A DNA stretch of 58,815 nt from Clostridiales bacterium (GCA_022508445.1 JAFLVG010000011.1:1-58815), one strand, 5' to 3'. Counted from the stretch's first letter, positions 9,341 to 19,544 are shown. The notes: a model not told the origin generated them from the letters alone. Numbers and translations are program-made.

Positions 9341-9671
9341 CCGTTTTGCACTCACCTTTATATTGTAATTTGTCCTATTATGACGGATTTACGGCAAGAT
9401 TTTTCAATAACGTTTTACGAGCGACATTCTGTTATTAAAAAATATTCAAACCACGCGCTTCTTTTATGCTATTATAAATATACACAACATATGGATAGTT
9501 TTCGTATTCATTGTACATATATTGTACAGATTGATAGTTATTATAACATACAGATATTTTTACGAAATCGCTACTCGCAATTATGCGCTTTAAAATTATG
9601 TATAATATGGTAAACAATGTGTGTAAATTGTGAATTTCATACATTTTTTTACGGAAGTGTCTAAAAAACTA
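9341..9671. other. AT-rich intergenic stretch without recognisable gene
   Basis: About 330 bases between the divergent tRNA and giant-gene promoters. It is markedly AT-rich (repeated ATATTGTACA-like words around 9500-9545) and has stop codons in all frames at short intervals. I see no gene, RNA fold or clear repeat. It could hold upstream regulatory sites for the giant gene. Confidence 0.5.
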
Positions 9672-9700
9672 TTGACATTTATATATTATAATGATAGAAT
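9672..9700 (+). promoter_or_regulatory. Promoter of the giant repeat-protein gene
   Basis: TTGACA (9672-9677), 17-bp spacer, TAGAAT (9695-9700). It lies inside the longest possible reading frame (which opens at 9691), so the true start must be the downstream ATG at 9748, preceded by GGAGGG. Confidence 0.8.
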
Positions 9701-9747
9701 ATAAGCTATCAAATTGTCACTTACCGACTTTGTTCGGAGGGAATCAT

Positions 9748-12700
9748 ATGAAAGCAAAAGCAACAAAATCAATTATGAAAAAATCGGCGTTCATGACGCG
9801 CCGTAAAGTTATAATTTACGTAATAGCGACAATACTCATTTTGGGAATCGTTGCCGGATTTGCCGATCCGTTTATCACGGACAATACCAAATATATAGCT
9901 TCATACAACGAAACTATCGTCATGGAGGAGCAAACGCCTACGACCGGCACCCCCGAAGATTACGACCTTATCTCAAATCTCAAATACACGGCATACAAAC
10001 TGCACCATGCGTCATTCTTTCACGGAGAAACCACAGGCAAAACGATAGCCGATCTCGGCATAACAACATACGACCAATACATACACAACACGCGCTACGT
10101 ACTCGGCGAAAATATTGTTTTTGCCGAATCTATTTCGACTTCTTCCATGAAGAAGATTGCCGAACAAAAGTACGCAGACGGCAATATCATCATATACAGG
10201 CCCTCTACTAGCATCAAGGGCAACTCCGCGACGTTCTCGAACTCTGCATACAGCATGAAGTACGAGGATTACAGCATTAAGTACGGATCGATACCCAATC
10301 AGCTTTGCAAATATATTGTCAATGAAAATACCATTCTCAGCGTAAAGGACGAGAACGAAAAGTACAAAAACAGCGCAAAAGCAAGCGGCGACGAGTCGTC
10401 CGACGAAGGCATGGGCTTTGATTTTTACGTTCCCGATACTCTCGTCAGAGGCGAGGACGGCAATTTCAAGTTTTCGCTTAAACTCGATCCCATTCAAAGC
10501 ACGCTCTACTACCGCAACGAGATAAGAACTCTTTCTGGTGCTGACCAAAACCCCAAATTCAACTCCGTTTCGCTCACAATCACGATAGACGAAAAGTGGA
10601 ATCCCATTTCCGTAAGAGCTGTCGAATCATACGATATAGCGATACCGGTCATCGGCGCGCCCACTTGCAGAGGCGACCTCACCGAGGTTTTCACGCAGAT
10701 CGACGATCCCAACGGCGAAATCCCCGACCGCGATTTCTTCCAAGCGTATGTGGACGGCGTTAAAAACAATCCCGACTACGTTCCGCCCGACATTCCCGAC
10801 GCGCCGCTGTCGCCTGCCGACTATCTTGCGGCGGCTTTTGCCGATTATCTTTCGGGCAACAAAAATCTCGACCTCACCGCCGACGTAACAAGCGGTGGCA
10901 TTTCCGCTTACGACGTCATTTTGTCGCTCAATATAGGGACGATGGACGTTCAGGCTGTTCTCGGAGATTTGTATATCAAATATTCGGGTGACAAAGTCAA
11001 TATCAAACTTAACGAAATCAACGGGTATTTGAGCACGTCACAATTCTCCGACCTACTCGCAAACGAACGACTATCGGGGCTTTTGGGCAGATTCGAAGGA
11101 TTTGATATAATGAGTCTGTTCGGCGGAGATATTCTCGGCACTGTTTTCCAAGACTGCGAGATGACCTCCGAGGACGGAATAACGCGCATACAATTGCCGT
11201 TTACTATCGATACATCGGGATTGAATATAGGTCTCGACAGCGTGTATGTCGACGCGTCGATATACATCTACGATGACGGCAAGGTTTTGAAATCGATCAC
11301 CGGCGATATCGAATTGCTCGGAAGAACGGTGTCGATTGTCGCAAAACCGCTGTCCACTCCCCCGTCGTTCCCGTCGACAGACGACGCAGTCGACCTTTCG
11401 GGCGTTATAGACATCCTTCCGGAACTTCTTAACACCGCCTCTCAAACGATATACGGCGTAAGCGGCACGGTGTCGGCAATGGGACAGACGTTCGGAGTCG
11501 ACGCATACATCGACCGCACCGACGGCATAAAGGCAGACGCGGTGATTTCCGTGTTTGGAATTGACATTTCGGTCAAGCTCGTAAACGACGCAGTGTATGT
11601 CGCTATCGGCAACATCGAGGCTCGCGGCACGCTCGAAGACCTGCCCGAACTTATTGACGCGGTAACTGCTCTCACCGATCTCGGCAGATACGTCGAGCTT
11701 ATCAAGCAATTATTGCCCACTTCGGTAAACGGCTACATTTCCATGCTTAAAGCACTCGAAGCGACCGATGAATATGTTAAGCTTGAAATGAACATCCTCA
11801 CCGCGCCGGCGACATTGCAGATACTTCGCAAGGACGGCGCTATCGGCGGAGTCAAGCTCGACTTCGATTTCGACAAGTTCGGAATCAAGCTCGACGTAGC
11901 CGCAGACCTCGAACTCAGCTCGCCCGAAACGCGAGAGATAGAGATTCCGAGCAACGACACATTTATATCGCTTCAAGAGCTTACGCAAGTACTTATTGAC
12001 ATTGCGCCTTATATCGACGACAACAAAAACTACAATGTAGTACTTAACGGCTCGATTGTCGAAGGTCATAACGTTTACGCCGTAAGCGGCGAATTTGCAA
12101 TAGACAAGCTTATTTCGAGCGACGGATTCGCAGGCGTGTCCGCCTCTGGCAGCTTGACTGCTCTCGGTCAAACGCTCAACGTCGTCTATGCCGAAGACAC
12201 CGCATATTTGACAATCGGCAATATCAATGCCAAATTTGCGGTAGCGGACGGCGAAAAGTTTAAGTCCCCTATCCTACGACTAATCAATCTGTTTACAAGC
12301 CTCGACGCATTAACCGACTCCATGCCGGAAAAAGCGCTCGGCGCAGTGCGCTCGATTGCGGCGAACGAGGACGGCGCGATAGTCGTGGAAATAGCCGCAA
12401 CGGATTGCGCATTGACTGCGGTGATAGACGTTCAAGCAGGCGCGGTAACGTTACGCGGCACTGCACTCGGCGCTAATATAGATCTCTCACTCGAAATCCG
12501 ACTGACCGAAGATATCCGCAGTATCACACCGCCCGAGAACGCTCAAAAGTTTATTGACTGCGCGCAGCTCGACGTCACGCTTTGTGCGCTCGCCGACATT
12601 ATCGAGCGCAAGTCGCTCACTTACGATTTGGATTTGACGGCCGGCGGCATCAATGTTAACGCCGTTCTTTTCGCAACATTCGACGGCGGAATCAAGCTCA

Positions 12701-15700
12701 ATATCAAAGGAACGACTTTGCCGCTCGACTTGACCGTAATCGGCAACACCTTGTACATCGAGCTCGGCGAGATTAGAATCATCGGCACGCTTGACGATAT
12801 CGATAGCTTGCTTGCCGCTTTAAGCGATGTTGTTCCCACCGAAATCCTCGAAACCGTCGAAGCTGTGCTCGGCGGCGCTATCGACATAGAAAGCGCTTTG
12901 CGCTCCGCACTCGACGCAATCGAGTCTGTCGAGTTGATTGACAGCCGCCTTGTTATTTCAATCAATGCGAACGGCGATATTGTTACGGTCGCCGCGTCGG
13001 CCGATCTGTCGTCGGTAGCGATTGAAATGACGGTGAACGGCGCCGCGGTTTCCGCATCGCTTGCGGCAAACGGTGCCACGAAAAACATCACCGCACCGAA
13101 CGGCGAGTTCGTTCAAGCCTCCGATATCGTCGACATACTCCCCGATATATTCGACTACATAGACAGCGCGGCATACTCGGTCGGATTCAACGCGGCAGTC
13201 GTAAAAGACGGCAATCGCTACGCGCTCGACGGCAACGCTCTCATAGGCGTAAAAGACGACATCAAAGCTTCGACTACAATACGCATGTTCGAGCAAACGC
13301 TCAATCTCGTTTACGCAGACAACAACGTGTATGCACGCATTGCCGAGCTTAAAGCTAAACTCGCAGTAGCGGACGCGCTCTCTATGAAAGATCCCGTCAT
13401 GAATCTTATCGGCGCGTTAGGTATCGATTTGAAATTAGACTTGCCGATTGACTTCGACAACGTAATGCTCACCGCATCTACCCTACTCGGCTATGTCCGC
13501 AACTTCAATGTTTCTAACGGCACAATCACACTCGTATTGAATGTGGACGGCAACGTGGTTACGCTCACGGTCACGCCGTCAAGCGGCAAGGTCACGCTTG
13601 CAGGCTCGGTAGCCTCGATAGATATCAATATTGACGCTACGGTTGCAAAAGCGAACGCAAATGTGATTGCCCCGACCGATCCCGAGACCTATGTCGATCT
13701 TGCCGGATTTGACGTAACCCTCGACGCACTCACGAAAATCGTTAAACAAAAATCGTTCACCGCTCTTGCAGCGATTAACCTCGGTGAAACGGTGTACCGC
13801 GCAAATATCGCGGTGTCATTCGAAAACGGGTTCATAGTTTCCGTCACCGAGCCCACCCTTCCGCTTTCCGTTACGATTGCGGACGGCAAAGCGTTTATCG
13901 CGCTCGGCGACATCAAGCTCGCAGGCTCGTTAGCGGACGTCAACGCCGCACTGGGCACTTTCGGCACCGTCATACCCGCCGATATGATGACGGCAGTAGA
14001 CGAGATGATGACCGCAGTTAAGGAGCGCGACATCGCATACATTTTGGATAAAGTGCTGTCGGCTGTCAAGGGCATGTCGGAAAGCGACGGAACGCTCATC
14101 GTCGATGTGGCGGTGCTCGAAATGACGGCAAGGGCTATGGCCTCGCTGTCGCTGTCGAACGTCTACATTGCATTAGGCGGCGACACTTCCCGTTCGATTT
14201 CCGTGTACGGCGTTACGGCAGAGAGTGTCACCATCGAGACACCCGATGAAACCGGATATGCAAAAGCGAGCGAAGTTATTGCTGTGGCAAAGCCTATCAT
14301 GCCGCTCGCGCTCGAAAAGGCGTTCGACATCGGAGTAAAAGCAAAACTGTTCGACACAGACGTCATCGGCAATATCTACATCAACATCGGCGACGGCTCG
14401 CTAACGGGCGTTCAAGTTGAAATCGTTCTCAACGTCGGCGATCTTCCCGTCAAAATCATCGTAAAGAACCAAACATTGTACATGTCGGTCGGCACGACGA
14501 TACGCGTTTCCGAACCGCTTACCGAACAGTCCGTCATGTATATTGTCGAGCAGCTCGACTACGTGATTGACGGACTTAAAGATACAGTCACCAAAATCAT
14601 CGACAGCATCAAATCGATGACCGTAGTTAAACTTCTCGGCACGCTGTCGCTCTCCCCTGCACAAGCAAACGGCTTCATAGCTTCTATCGATCTGAAAGAC
14701 AACGGACTCGATATCGCGGCAACACTCGGCGCAACGCTCGAAAACGACGAGCTCGTCGGACTCGATATCAGCGGTGGTTTGTTCGGGCTGGCGCTTGCTA
14801 TGAGCTTTGACGTGGCGACAACGGACGGCGTTCTCTCCTCGCTCGAATGCAAATATACGGAAGTCGCAGGCATTGCGGTTACGTTCATGCTCACACCGAG
14901 CGGCGCAGAGCCTCGCGACGTAAATATAATTTCGGACTGCGCGCCCATTTCAGAAATCGCGGAGTACATTCCCGCAATCATTAATTTGATAGATGACGCG
15001 ACAGGCGCGAAAGCGCTGACGCTCGACCTTGCGGCATTTGCAGTGACACAAGACAACATGCAAACGGACATCGGCGTCACGTTGACGGTCAGCTTCAATC
15101 CGATTGCCGTAGATGCGGTAATAACGCTGTTTAAAGGCACCGACGCCGAAGAAAGAGTTCACATCAAGTATGTGGACGGCATAGTCTACATTCAAAGCGG
15201 CAATATCATGCTCTCGTTCAATATAAACACCGATTTGCAACGTCTGTATAGTATTGTAGAGAGCTACGTCGAAAAAGGATATCTCCCCGAGTACATCGGC
15301 GACGAAATCGGTAAGCTGCTCGGATTCAAAGAGGGCGCGAGCATATTCAGCGACATATCGTTGCTTGTCGAGCGCTTCCTGCAAATCTTGGACGCGGGCG
15401 ACGATGCAGAAAAGATTTTCGAGCTCTTGTTCTCCTCGCTCAACGGTTTGAGCGGCGACAGCACTATCAAAACGATTGCAGGCATGACTCGCCTGTTCAT
15501 GCGCGATGACAACATCACCGTCGCGCTCGACATGATGGGAATAACGCTCAACGTTACGCCTGTACTTTCCGGCTCGGGAGACAGTGCGACAATCGAAACG
15601 CTGTCGATTGATACCAACGCGTTCGGTGTATACATCAAAGCGTCGGTGACGGGATACGGCTTGCTTACCGGCTTACAGCAAGAGATAGCAAAGCCAGAAA

Positions 15701-17892
15701 ACAGTGACGCGTATGTTTCGATAGTCGAGTTTGTCGAAATCATAGACCATGCGGTCAACACGCTGACCTCCTTCGACTCAGACGGCAACGTCACCTTCGA
15801 GCTTAAAAAGTTCGACTTCGTACTCAATACCTACGAAATAGAAACTACAACCGACGAGGACGGCAACATCGTCAATGTGAAAGACGAGTCCGGCAGAGAC
15901 AAGCCGCTCGAACAAAACGGACAAAAAGTCGTAAAAGAGCGCGTAAACGTTTCCAACAAGTCGGCAGACGTAAGCGCATTGAAAGGCAAGTTCGTCAAGG
16001 TCGAAACGCAAGGCGACGACGGCCAAGTCAAAGTAAGCTACAAATTCAACCTCGAAGCGCACATTCGCCTCGATATCAGCACACTCACATACAGCACTCC
16101 CCTTCTCATCGACTTGTACGTCATCAACAACGACAGCTACCCCGACGGCATGGCGTTCATCGACTACATGGAAAACAACGGCAACGGCGAACGCATTTCG
16201 ATTGACTACAAATCTGTAATGGAAATCGTCGCGGCGGTCATGGATATTCTTGGCGTAGACGACGACACTATGGAGCTGCTTCTCGGCGACTACCGCGTGA
16301 AGGTGGACAAAACCGTCTTCACGTCGATGGACATTGCAGGGCTTGACGACGTGCGCGATCTTCTCAACAACATAGCCGACGCGTTCAAGTTCGGGCAATC
16401 GGCGCTCGATGACGTCGGAGCCGCGTGGGACCTTGTCATGACGGCAGGCAACACCGAGGGCTTGCGCGAAAGGCTTGACGAAATCAAAGAGTGCTTTGAA
16501 CGCGGCATCAAGAACATCAAACAAGCAATCGCGCTGTTTAACGGAAGCGACGAGCAAGAGCAAGAACAGCCCGAGCAGCCCGCGGGCGGAACTATAAACG
16601 GCAAGCTGTTCAAGGATATCGTAAACGGCGTCACGCTCGCAAACGATTCAAGAACTATTTGGGCGACGATAGACAACGCCATTACGACCAACACCAAAGG
16701 CGTTGCCGCAATAGAAGTCACTCACAGCAACGGCACAATCGACAGCATCACCGTGACAGACCTCGACGCCAACACCACCAAGCTCGACAAGTTCACAACT
16801 GTGTTCACGTCAGGTCAAGACATCGGCGAAATCACGTTGCCGGACGGCTATAACACCGATACCAAAAAAGCGAAGTATTCCGACTTTGCCAATATCAAGC
16901 ACCTGCTGTTCGACGTCATGAACACGGCGAACATGATGGAATTCGAAATCGGCGGCGGTTCTGGCGATAAGATCAATCTTAATGTTTTGAGCATACTGAA
17001 AGTTGACATCGCATATTCGATAAAGGTAAAACTGATCGATCAGGGCGTGGGCGCAGAGCCGAGATACAAAACCGCCGTAGATGTCATGCTTGATATACCC
17101 GGATATCACACTAACGCCGGTAAGCTCACTGTATTCGGTCTTGCCAAATGCACCACCCGCCTGTTTTTCTACGACAATGTATTCTACATGCACGGTGTAG
17201 AAAGTTGGAGCGGCTCTGTAAAAGGTATAATCAATTGTACATATTCATACGACGTCACTTATAAAGATTACACGTTCACACTCGACGACTTGATGAATAT
17301 GGCCGAACGGTCCGACGGCATAGACAGGATTTTCAAAGATTTTGTATTCAAACTGTTGCCTCTTCGCGAAACTTTCATTGTCAACATTCATGACAAGATT
17401 ATCGACTCGGTTAAAAACCCGCCGGAAGCATCGGCAAGCCTCAAAACCATAGCGCAAATATTCAAAGGGTACAGCTACGAAAACGGCGTGCACAACATGA
17501 CTATCGGCTTAAAGGAAGCGACGCTAAACGGCAGTCTCAGGGACGTGGAGTTCAAGATTATCGGCGCCAACGACAATGACGATAACATCTTCGACAACTA
17601 TGTTTCTCACGCTTGGCTAACTACATCGTTCGGCTCCGATCCCGACAGCAACGGCTCAATTGCGACTATAACGCTCGACGCAACGCTAAACAATGCGCAA
17701 GTAAAAACGGTATACTATCTGGACGAAATGCTAACCCAAAAGGCAGACATCATTACCGAATACAGCCGCGCCGAGTTAAAGAGCAAAGGGCTTAACAAGA
17801 CTAACATAGACGGTACAAATTACAGCATGGAAGATCTTGTCAAGGACGGCGGCTACCTCAAAAATCAGAGCCGCTGGACACAGATGTGGTAA
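9748..17892 (+). CDS. Giant membrane-anchored beta-rich repeat protein, unknown function
   Basis: A 2714-residue protein; the start is fixed by GGAGG 7 bases before ATG 9748. Residues 1-19 are basic, about 20-40 form a single hydrophobic segment (VIIYVIATILILGIVAG), so it is either an uncleaved anchor or a signal peptide; the rest would be extracellular. The bulk is made of beta-rich modules each with a strand pair like 'NTLYIELGEIRIIGTLDDI' followed by an amphipathic helix. Eight copies lie about 185-230 residues apart and alternate between two types, giving a super-repeat of about 380 residues. Residues about 2270-2290 are a Glu/Gln/Pro linker (EQEQEQPEQPAG), after which the sequence changes character. 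No LPXTG, S-layer or lipobox motif, and no catalytic motif recognised. The 'dxlYixxgxi' pattern recalls LolA/LprG-type lipid-carrier folds, but that is inference. It is transcribed alone. Confidence 0.85.
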   Translation: MKAKATKSIMKKSAFMTRRKVIIYVIATILILGIVAGFADPFITDNTKYIASYNETIVMEEQTPTTGTPEDYDLISNLKYTAYKLHHASFFHGETTGKTIADLGITTYDQYIHNTRYVLGENIVFAESISTSSMKKIAEQKYADGNIIIYRPSTSIKGNSATFSNSAYSMKYEDYSIKYGSIPNQLCKYIVNENTILSVKDENEKYKNSAKASGDESSDEGMGFDFYVPDTLVRGEDGNFKFSLKLDPIQSTLYYRNEIRTLSGADQNPKFNSVSLTITIDEKWNPISVRAVESYDIAIPVIGAPTCRGDLTEVFTQIDDPNGEIPDRDFFQAYVDGVKNNPDYVPPDIPDAPLSPADYLAAAFADYLSGNKNLDLTADVTSGGISAYDVILSLNIGTMDVQAVLGDLYIKYSGDKVNIKLNEINGYLSTSQFSDLLANERLSGLLGRFEGFDIMSLFGGDILGTVFQDCEMTSEDGITRIQLPFTIDTSGLNIGLDSVYVDASIYIYDDGKVLKSITGDIELLGRTVSIVAKPLSTPPSFPSTDDAVDLSGVIDILPELLNTASQTIYGVSGTVSAMGQTFGVDAYIDRTDGIKADAVISVFGIDISVKLVNDAVYVAIGNIEARGTLEDLPELIDAVTALTDLGRYVELIKQLLPTSVNGYISMLKALEATDEYVKLEMNILTAPATLQILRKDGAIGGVKLDFDFDKFGIKLDVAADLELSSPETREIEIPSNDTFISLQELTQVLIDIAPYIDDNKNYNVVLNGSIVEGHNVYAVSGEFAIDKLISSDGFAGVSASGSLTALGQTLNVVYAEDTAYLTIGNINAKFAVADGEKFKSPILRLINLFTSLDALTDSMPEKALGAVRSIAANEDGAIVVEIAATDCALTAVIDVQAGAVTLRGTALGANIDLSLEIRLTEDIRSITPPENAQKFIDCAQLDVTLCALADIIERKSLTYDLDLTAGGINVNAVLFATFDGGIKLNIKGTTLPLDLTVIGNTLYIELGEIRIIGTLDDIDSLLAALSDVVPTEILETVEAVLGGAIDIESALRSALDAIESVELIDSRLVISINANGDIVTVAASADLSSVAIEMTVNGAAVSASLAANGATKNITAPNGEFVQASDIVDILPDIFDYIDSAAYSVGFNAAVVKDGNRYALDGNALIGVKDDIKASTTIRMFEQTLNLVYADNNVYARIAELKAKLAVADALSMKDPVMNLIGALGIDLKLDLPIDFDNVMLTASTLLGYVRNFNVSNGTITLVLNVDGNVVTLTVTPSSGKVTLAGSVASIDINIDATVAKANANVIAPTDPETYVDLAGFDVTLDALTKIVKQKSFTALAAINLGETVYRANIAVSFENGFIVSVTEPTLPLSVTIADGKAFIALGDIKLAGSLADVNAALGTFGTVIPADMMTAVDEMMTAVKERDIAYILDKVLSAVKGMSESDGTLIVDVAVLEMTARAMASLSLSNVYIALGGDTSRSISVYGVTAESVTIETPDETGYAKASEVIAVAKPIMPLALEKAFDIGVKAKLFDTDVIGNIYINIGDGSLTGVQVEIVLNVGDLPVKIIVKNQTLYMSVGTTIRVSEPLTEQSVMYIVEQLDYVIDGLKDTVTKIIDSIKSMTVVKLLGTLSLSPAQANGFIASIDLKDNGLDIAATLGATLENDELVGLDISGGLFGLALAMSFDVATTDGVLSSLECKYTEVAGIAVTFMLTPSGAEPRDVNIISDCAPISEIAEYIPAIINLIDDATGAKALTLDLAAFAVTQDNMQTDIGVTLTVSFNPIAVDAVITLFKGTDAEERVHIKYVDGIVYIQSGNIMLSFNINTDLQRLYSIVESYVEKGYLPEYIGDEIGKLLGFKEGASIFSDISLLVERFLQILDAGDDAEKIFELLFSSLNGLSGDSTIKTIAGMTRLFMRDDNITVALDMMGITLNVTPVLSGSGDSATIETLSIDTNAFGVYIKASVTGYGLLTGLQQEIAKPENSDAYVSIVEFVEIIDHAVNTLTSFDSDGNVTFELKKFDFVLNTYEIETTTDEDGNIVNVKDESGRDKPLEQNGQKVVKERVNVSNKSADVSALKGKFVKVETQGDDGQVKVSYKFNLEAHIRLDISTLTYSTPLLIDLYVINNDSYPDGMAFIDYMENNGNGERISIDYKSVMEIVAAVMDILGVDDDTMELLLGDYRVKVDKTVFTSMDIAGLDDVRDLLNNIADAFKFGQSALDDVGAAWDLVMTAGNTEGLRERLDEIKECFERGIKNIKQAIALFNGSDEQEQEQPEQPAGGTINGKLFKDIVNGVTLANDSRTIWATIDNAITTNTKGVAAIEVTHSNGTIDSITVTDLDANTTKLDKFTTVFTSGQDIGEITLPDGYNTDTKKAKYSDFANIKHLLFDVMNTANMMEFEIGGGSGDKINLNVLSILKVDIAYSIKVKLIDQGVGAEPRYKTAVDVMLDIPGYHTNAGKLTVFGLAKCTTRLFFYDNVFYMHGVESWSGSVKGIINCTYSYDVTYKDYTFTLDDLMNMAERSDGIDRIFKDFVFKLLPLRETFIVNIHDKIIDSVKNPPEASASLKTIAQIFKGYSYENGVHNMTIGLKEATLNGSLRDVEFKIIGANDNDDNIFDNYVSHAWLTTSFGSDPDSNGSIATITLDATLNNAQVKTVYYLDEMLTQKADIITEYSRAELKSKGLNKTNIDGTNYSMEDLVKDGGYLKNQSRWTQMW
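10963..15270 (+). repeat. Degenerate tandem modules inside the giant gene (two alternating types)
   Basis: Protein-level repeats. Core strands begin near nucleotides 10963, 11590, 12198, 12748, 13321, 13885, 14470 and 15178. Type A cores: AVYVAIGNIEARGTLEDL, TLYIELGEIRIIGTLDDI, AFIALGDIKLAGSLADV (11590, 12748, 13885). Type B cores: AYLTIGNINAKFAVADG and VYARIAELKAKLAVADA (12198, 13321). A-to-A spacing is 1158 and 1137 bases, B-to-B 1123 bases. The DNA is diverged, so the duplication is old. Confidence 0.75.
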
Positions 17893-17913
17893 ACCGCAAA
17901 AAACACAAAGCAA

Positions 17914-17951
17914 CCGCCGCTACAATTGAGTAGCGGCGGCGTTTTGTTTTT
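17914..17951 (+). terminator. Terminator of the giant gene
   Basis: Stem CCGCCGCTA / TAGCGGCGG with an 8-base loop, followed by CGTTTTGTTTTT. It lies 21 bases after the stop codon. Confidence 0.92.
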
Positions 17952-17997
17952 AATCTGTTTATATTCGTTGGAATCGGAAGCTACCGAATTCAACCGC

Positions 17998-18897
17998 TTA
18001 TTTTTCGACTATTTCTCCGCAGGCATTTTTCATGACGAACGCCGCCAAATCCTTGACGTTGTTTTTCAATCCGATAAGCAACTTTATGTACAGCGCTGTT
18101 TGAGTCATACCGTTACAAATAGTGACATTTTTGACAAACACGTCGGGCGCATATTTCTTCTTCCCTCCCGACAGAAACATGGGAATTTCGGGGTGCGCCG
18201 CGGCAAACCTGTTGAACGCCTCGACGTTTACTTTTCCCGAGTGGTATGCGACTTGTACGACTGCCGAATAGCCCGTCAGATTGTAGGACGAATAATCCAT
18301 GCCGACATACGGCTCTATGCAAAGCACCTTGTGTCCACTGAGGTCGAAGTCCATGCCATGCATAAGTCCGGTATCGGCAAAGGCATTACCGCCGCCGAGC
18401 GAGAAGTAAAAATCCTCGTGCAAATGCGCCGGTATAAGCCGCGCACCGTGATGGATGGTAACCATTGCGCCGGGGTTTTTATAGAGCACGAACACTCCGC
18501 GCTTACCGCTTTCTATAAGGCTTTTCGCTGCTTTGAGAACGACAAAGCCGTTACTGTCATAATTGGTGAGCGGATTGTCCGCCGCACACATGACAATCGG
18601 AACACGCGTCGAGCTGAAAGCGAATGCGAGATACGCCGAATAATAAGCGAGCGTATCCGTGCCGTGCGTAACAATGACGCCGTCGGGATTATCCAAAAGT
18701 GCGCGCTCGATAGTTAGCCGAAGCGTATTTAGATCGGCAAACTCGATTCCGGCGCTGTGGATTTTAAACTCACCGAAAACTTTATTCGCGCCGATAAATG
18801 CGGCTATCTGCTCGGTAGCCTCATCGGAAATGACGTATTCTCCATTGACCAAACGACTGCCTATCGTGCCACCCGTAGCTACGAGATTGATTTTCAT
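17998..18897 (-). CDS. L-asparaginase (asparaginase/glutaminase family)
   Basis: A 299-residue cytoplasmic-type asparaginase (no signal peptide) that hydrolyses asparagine to aspartate and ammonia. The N-terminal catalytic Thr lies in LVATGGTIGS (residues 5-14), and the second catalytic stretch is VTHGTDTLAYYSAYLA. Family length is about 320-340, so it is slightly short. GGAGG lies 9 bases before ATG 18897; the ATG overlaps the stop of the upstream Nudix gene as ATGA, so the two are translationally coupled and share the promoter at 19545-19573. Confidence 0.9.
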   Translation of the reverse strand: MKINLVATGGTIGSRLVNGEYVISDEATEQIAAFIGANKVFGEFKIHSAGIEFADLNTLRLTIERALLDNPDGVIVTHGTDTLAYYSAYLAFAFSSTRVPIVMCAADNPLTNYDSNGFVVLKAAKSLIESGKRGVFVLYKNPGAMVTIHHGARLIPAHLHEDFYFSLGGGNAFADTGLMHGMDFDLSGHKVLCIEPYVGMDYSSYNLTGYSAVVQVAYHSGKVNVEAFNRFAAAHPEIPMFLSGGKKKYAPDVFVKNVTICNGMTQTALYIKLLIGLKNNVKDLAAFVMKNACGEIVEK

Positions 18898-19505
18898 AAC
18901 AGCCCCTCCTCTATCGCCTCGAATAAATAACAAATAATCTTGGCATGATCGAACGCAAGTCTGCCGCGCCCTACAATGCGAGTATTGTTTAAATCGATTC
19001 TTCCGAATGCGTCGCGTGCTATTTCGAGCTTACACTCGAACTTGACGTCACCGCCGTCAAACCGCAAAACGCCCTCGGGCTTATCGTATGTAATATCAAA
19101 CCATATCGCGTCATCTGCGTCATCGCCGGCGACAGCGCGGATCTTTTCGTCGACCTTGCCGCAATACACCGCCGTTATATTGCGCCAACGCGGATCGCGA
19201 TCCGGCGTTGAAACGGTGACAAGCTGGCGCAAATTAACGCCCGATATGCCCGTTTCTTCCGCAAGCTCGCGGCTTACCGCCGCTTCACACGATTCGTTTT
19301 GATCGACGAATCCGCCGGGGAAAGCGTACATACCTAAATACGGGTGACCGCCGCGCTTTATCATCAAGAGCTTCAAGCCCCCGATTTTTTGCACATGAAA
19401 TAACACCGCATCCACCGTCACGGACGGACGGAAATACTTAGTCACATCATAGTCCCGCAAAAACTCGGGCTCGGTTTTCCCGTCTTTGTCTTTTAGTAAT
19501 GCCAC
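18894..19505 (-). CDS. Nudix hydrolase
   Basis: A Nudix protein of about 203 residues with the complete box G-x5-E-x7-REUxEExGU, seen as GGFVDQNESCEAAVSRELAE followed by ETGI. Flanking sequence (TVDAVLFHVQK ... RGGHPYLGMYAFPGGFVD) resembles the ADP-ribose/NrtR-like Nudix group (COG1051), but there is no clear C-terminal winged helix, so a housekeeping pyrophosphatase is likelier than a regulator. The frame is open up to 19577, but that ATG lies upstream of the promoter; the GTG at 19505, preceded by AAGGCGG, is the probable start. Overlaps the asparaginase gene by four bases. Confidence 0.85.
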   Translation of the reverse strand: MALLKDKDGKTEPEFLRDYDVTKYFRPSVTVDAVLFHVQKIGGLKLLMIKRGGHPYLGMYAFPGGFVDQNESCEAAVSRELAEETGISGVNLRQLVTVSTPDRDPRWRNITAVYCGKVDEKIRAVAGDDADDAIWFDITYDKPEGVLRFDGGDVKFECKLEIARDAFGRIDLNNTRIVGRGRLAFDHAKIICYLFEAIEEGLL

Positions 19506-19544
19506 GCTGCCAACCGCCTTATGTAATGTTTTACACGTGTATAT

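Noticed and set aside
9435-9644. 69-codon minus-strand frame in the AT-rich spacer
   Set aside because: Tyr/Asn/Ile-rich translation as expected from AT-rich non-coding DNA; no ribosome site.
9691-9747. Earlier start for the giant protein
   Set aside because: The ATG at 9691 overlaps the -10 region of the promoter at 9672-9700; the downstream ATG has a GGAGG site and gives a normal membrane-anchor N-terminus.
10012-16563. Many long minus-strand frames opposite the giant gene
   Set aside because: They arise from codon bias on the coding strand; they have no ribosome sites and no recognisable domains.
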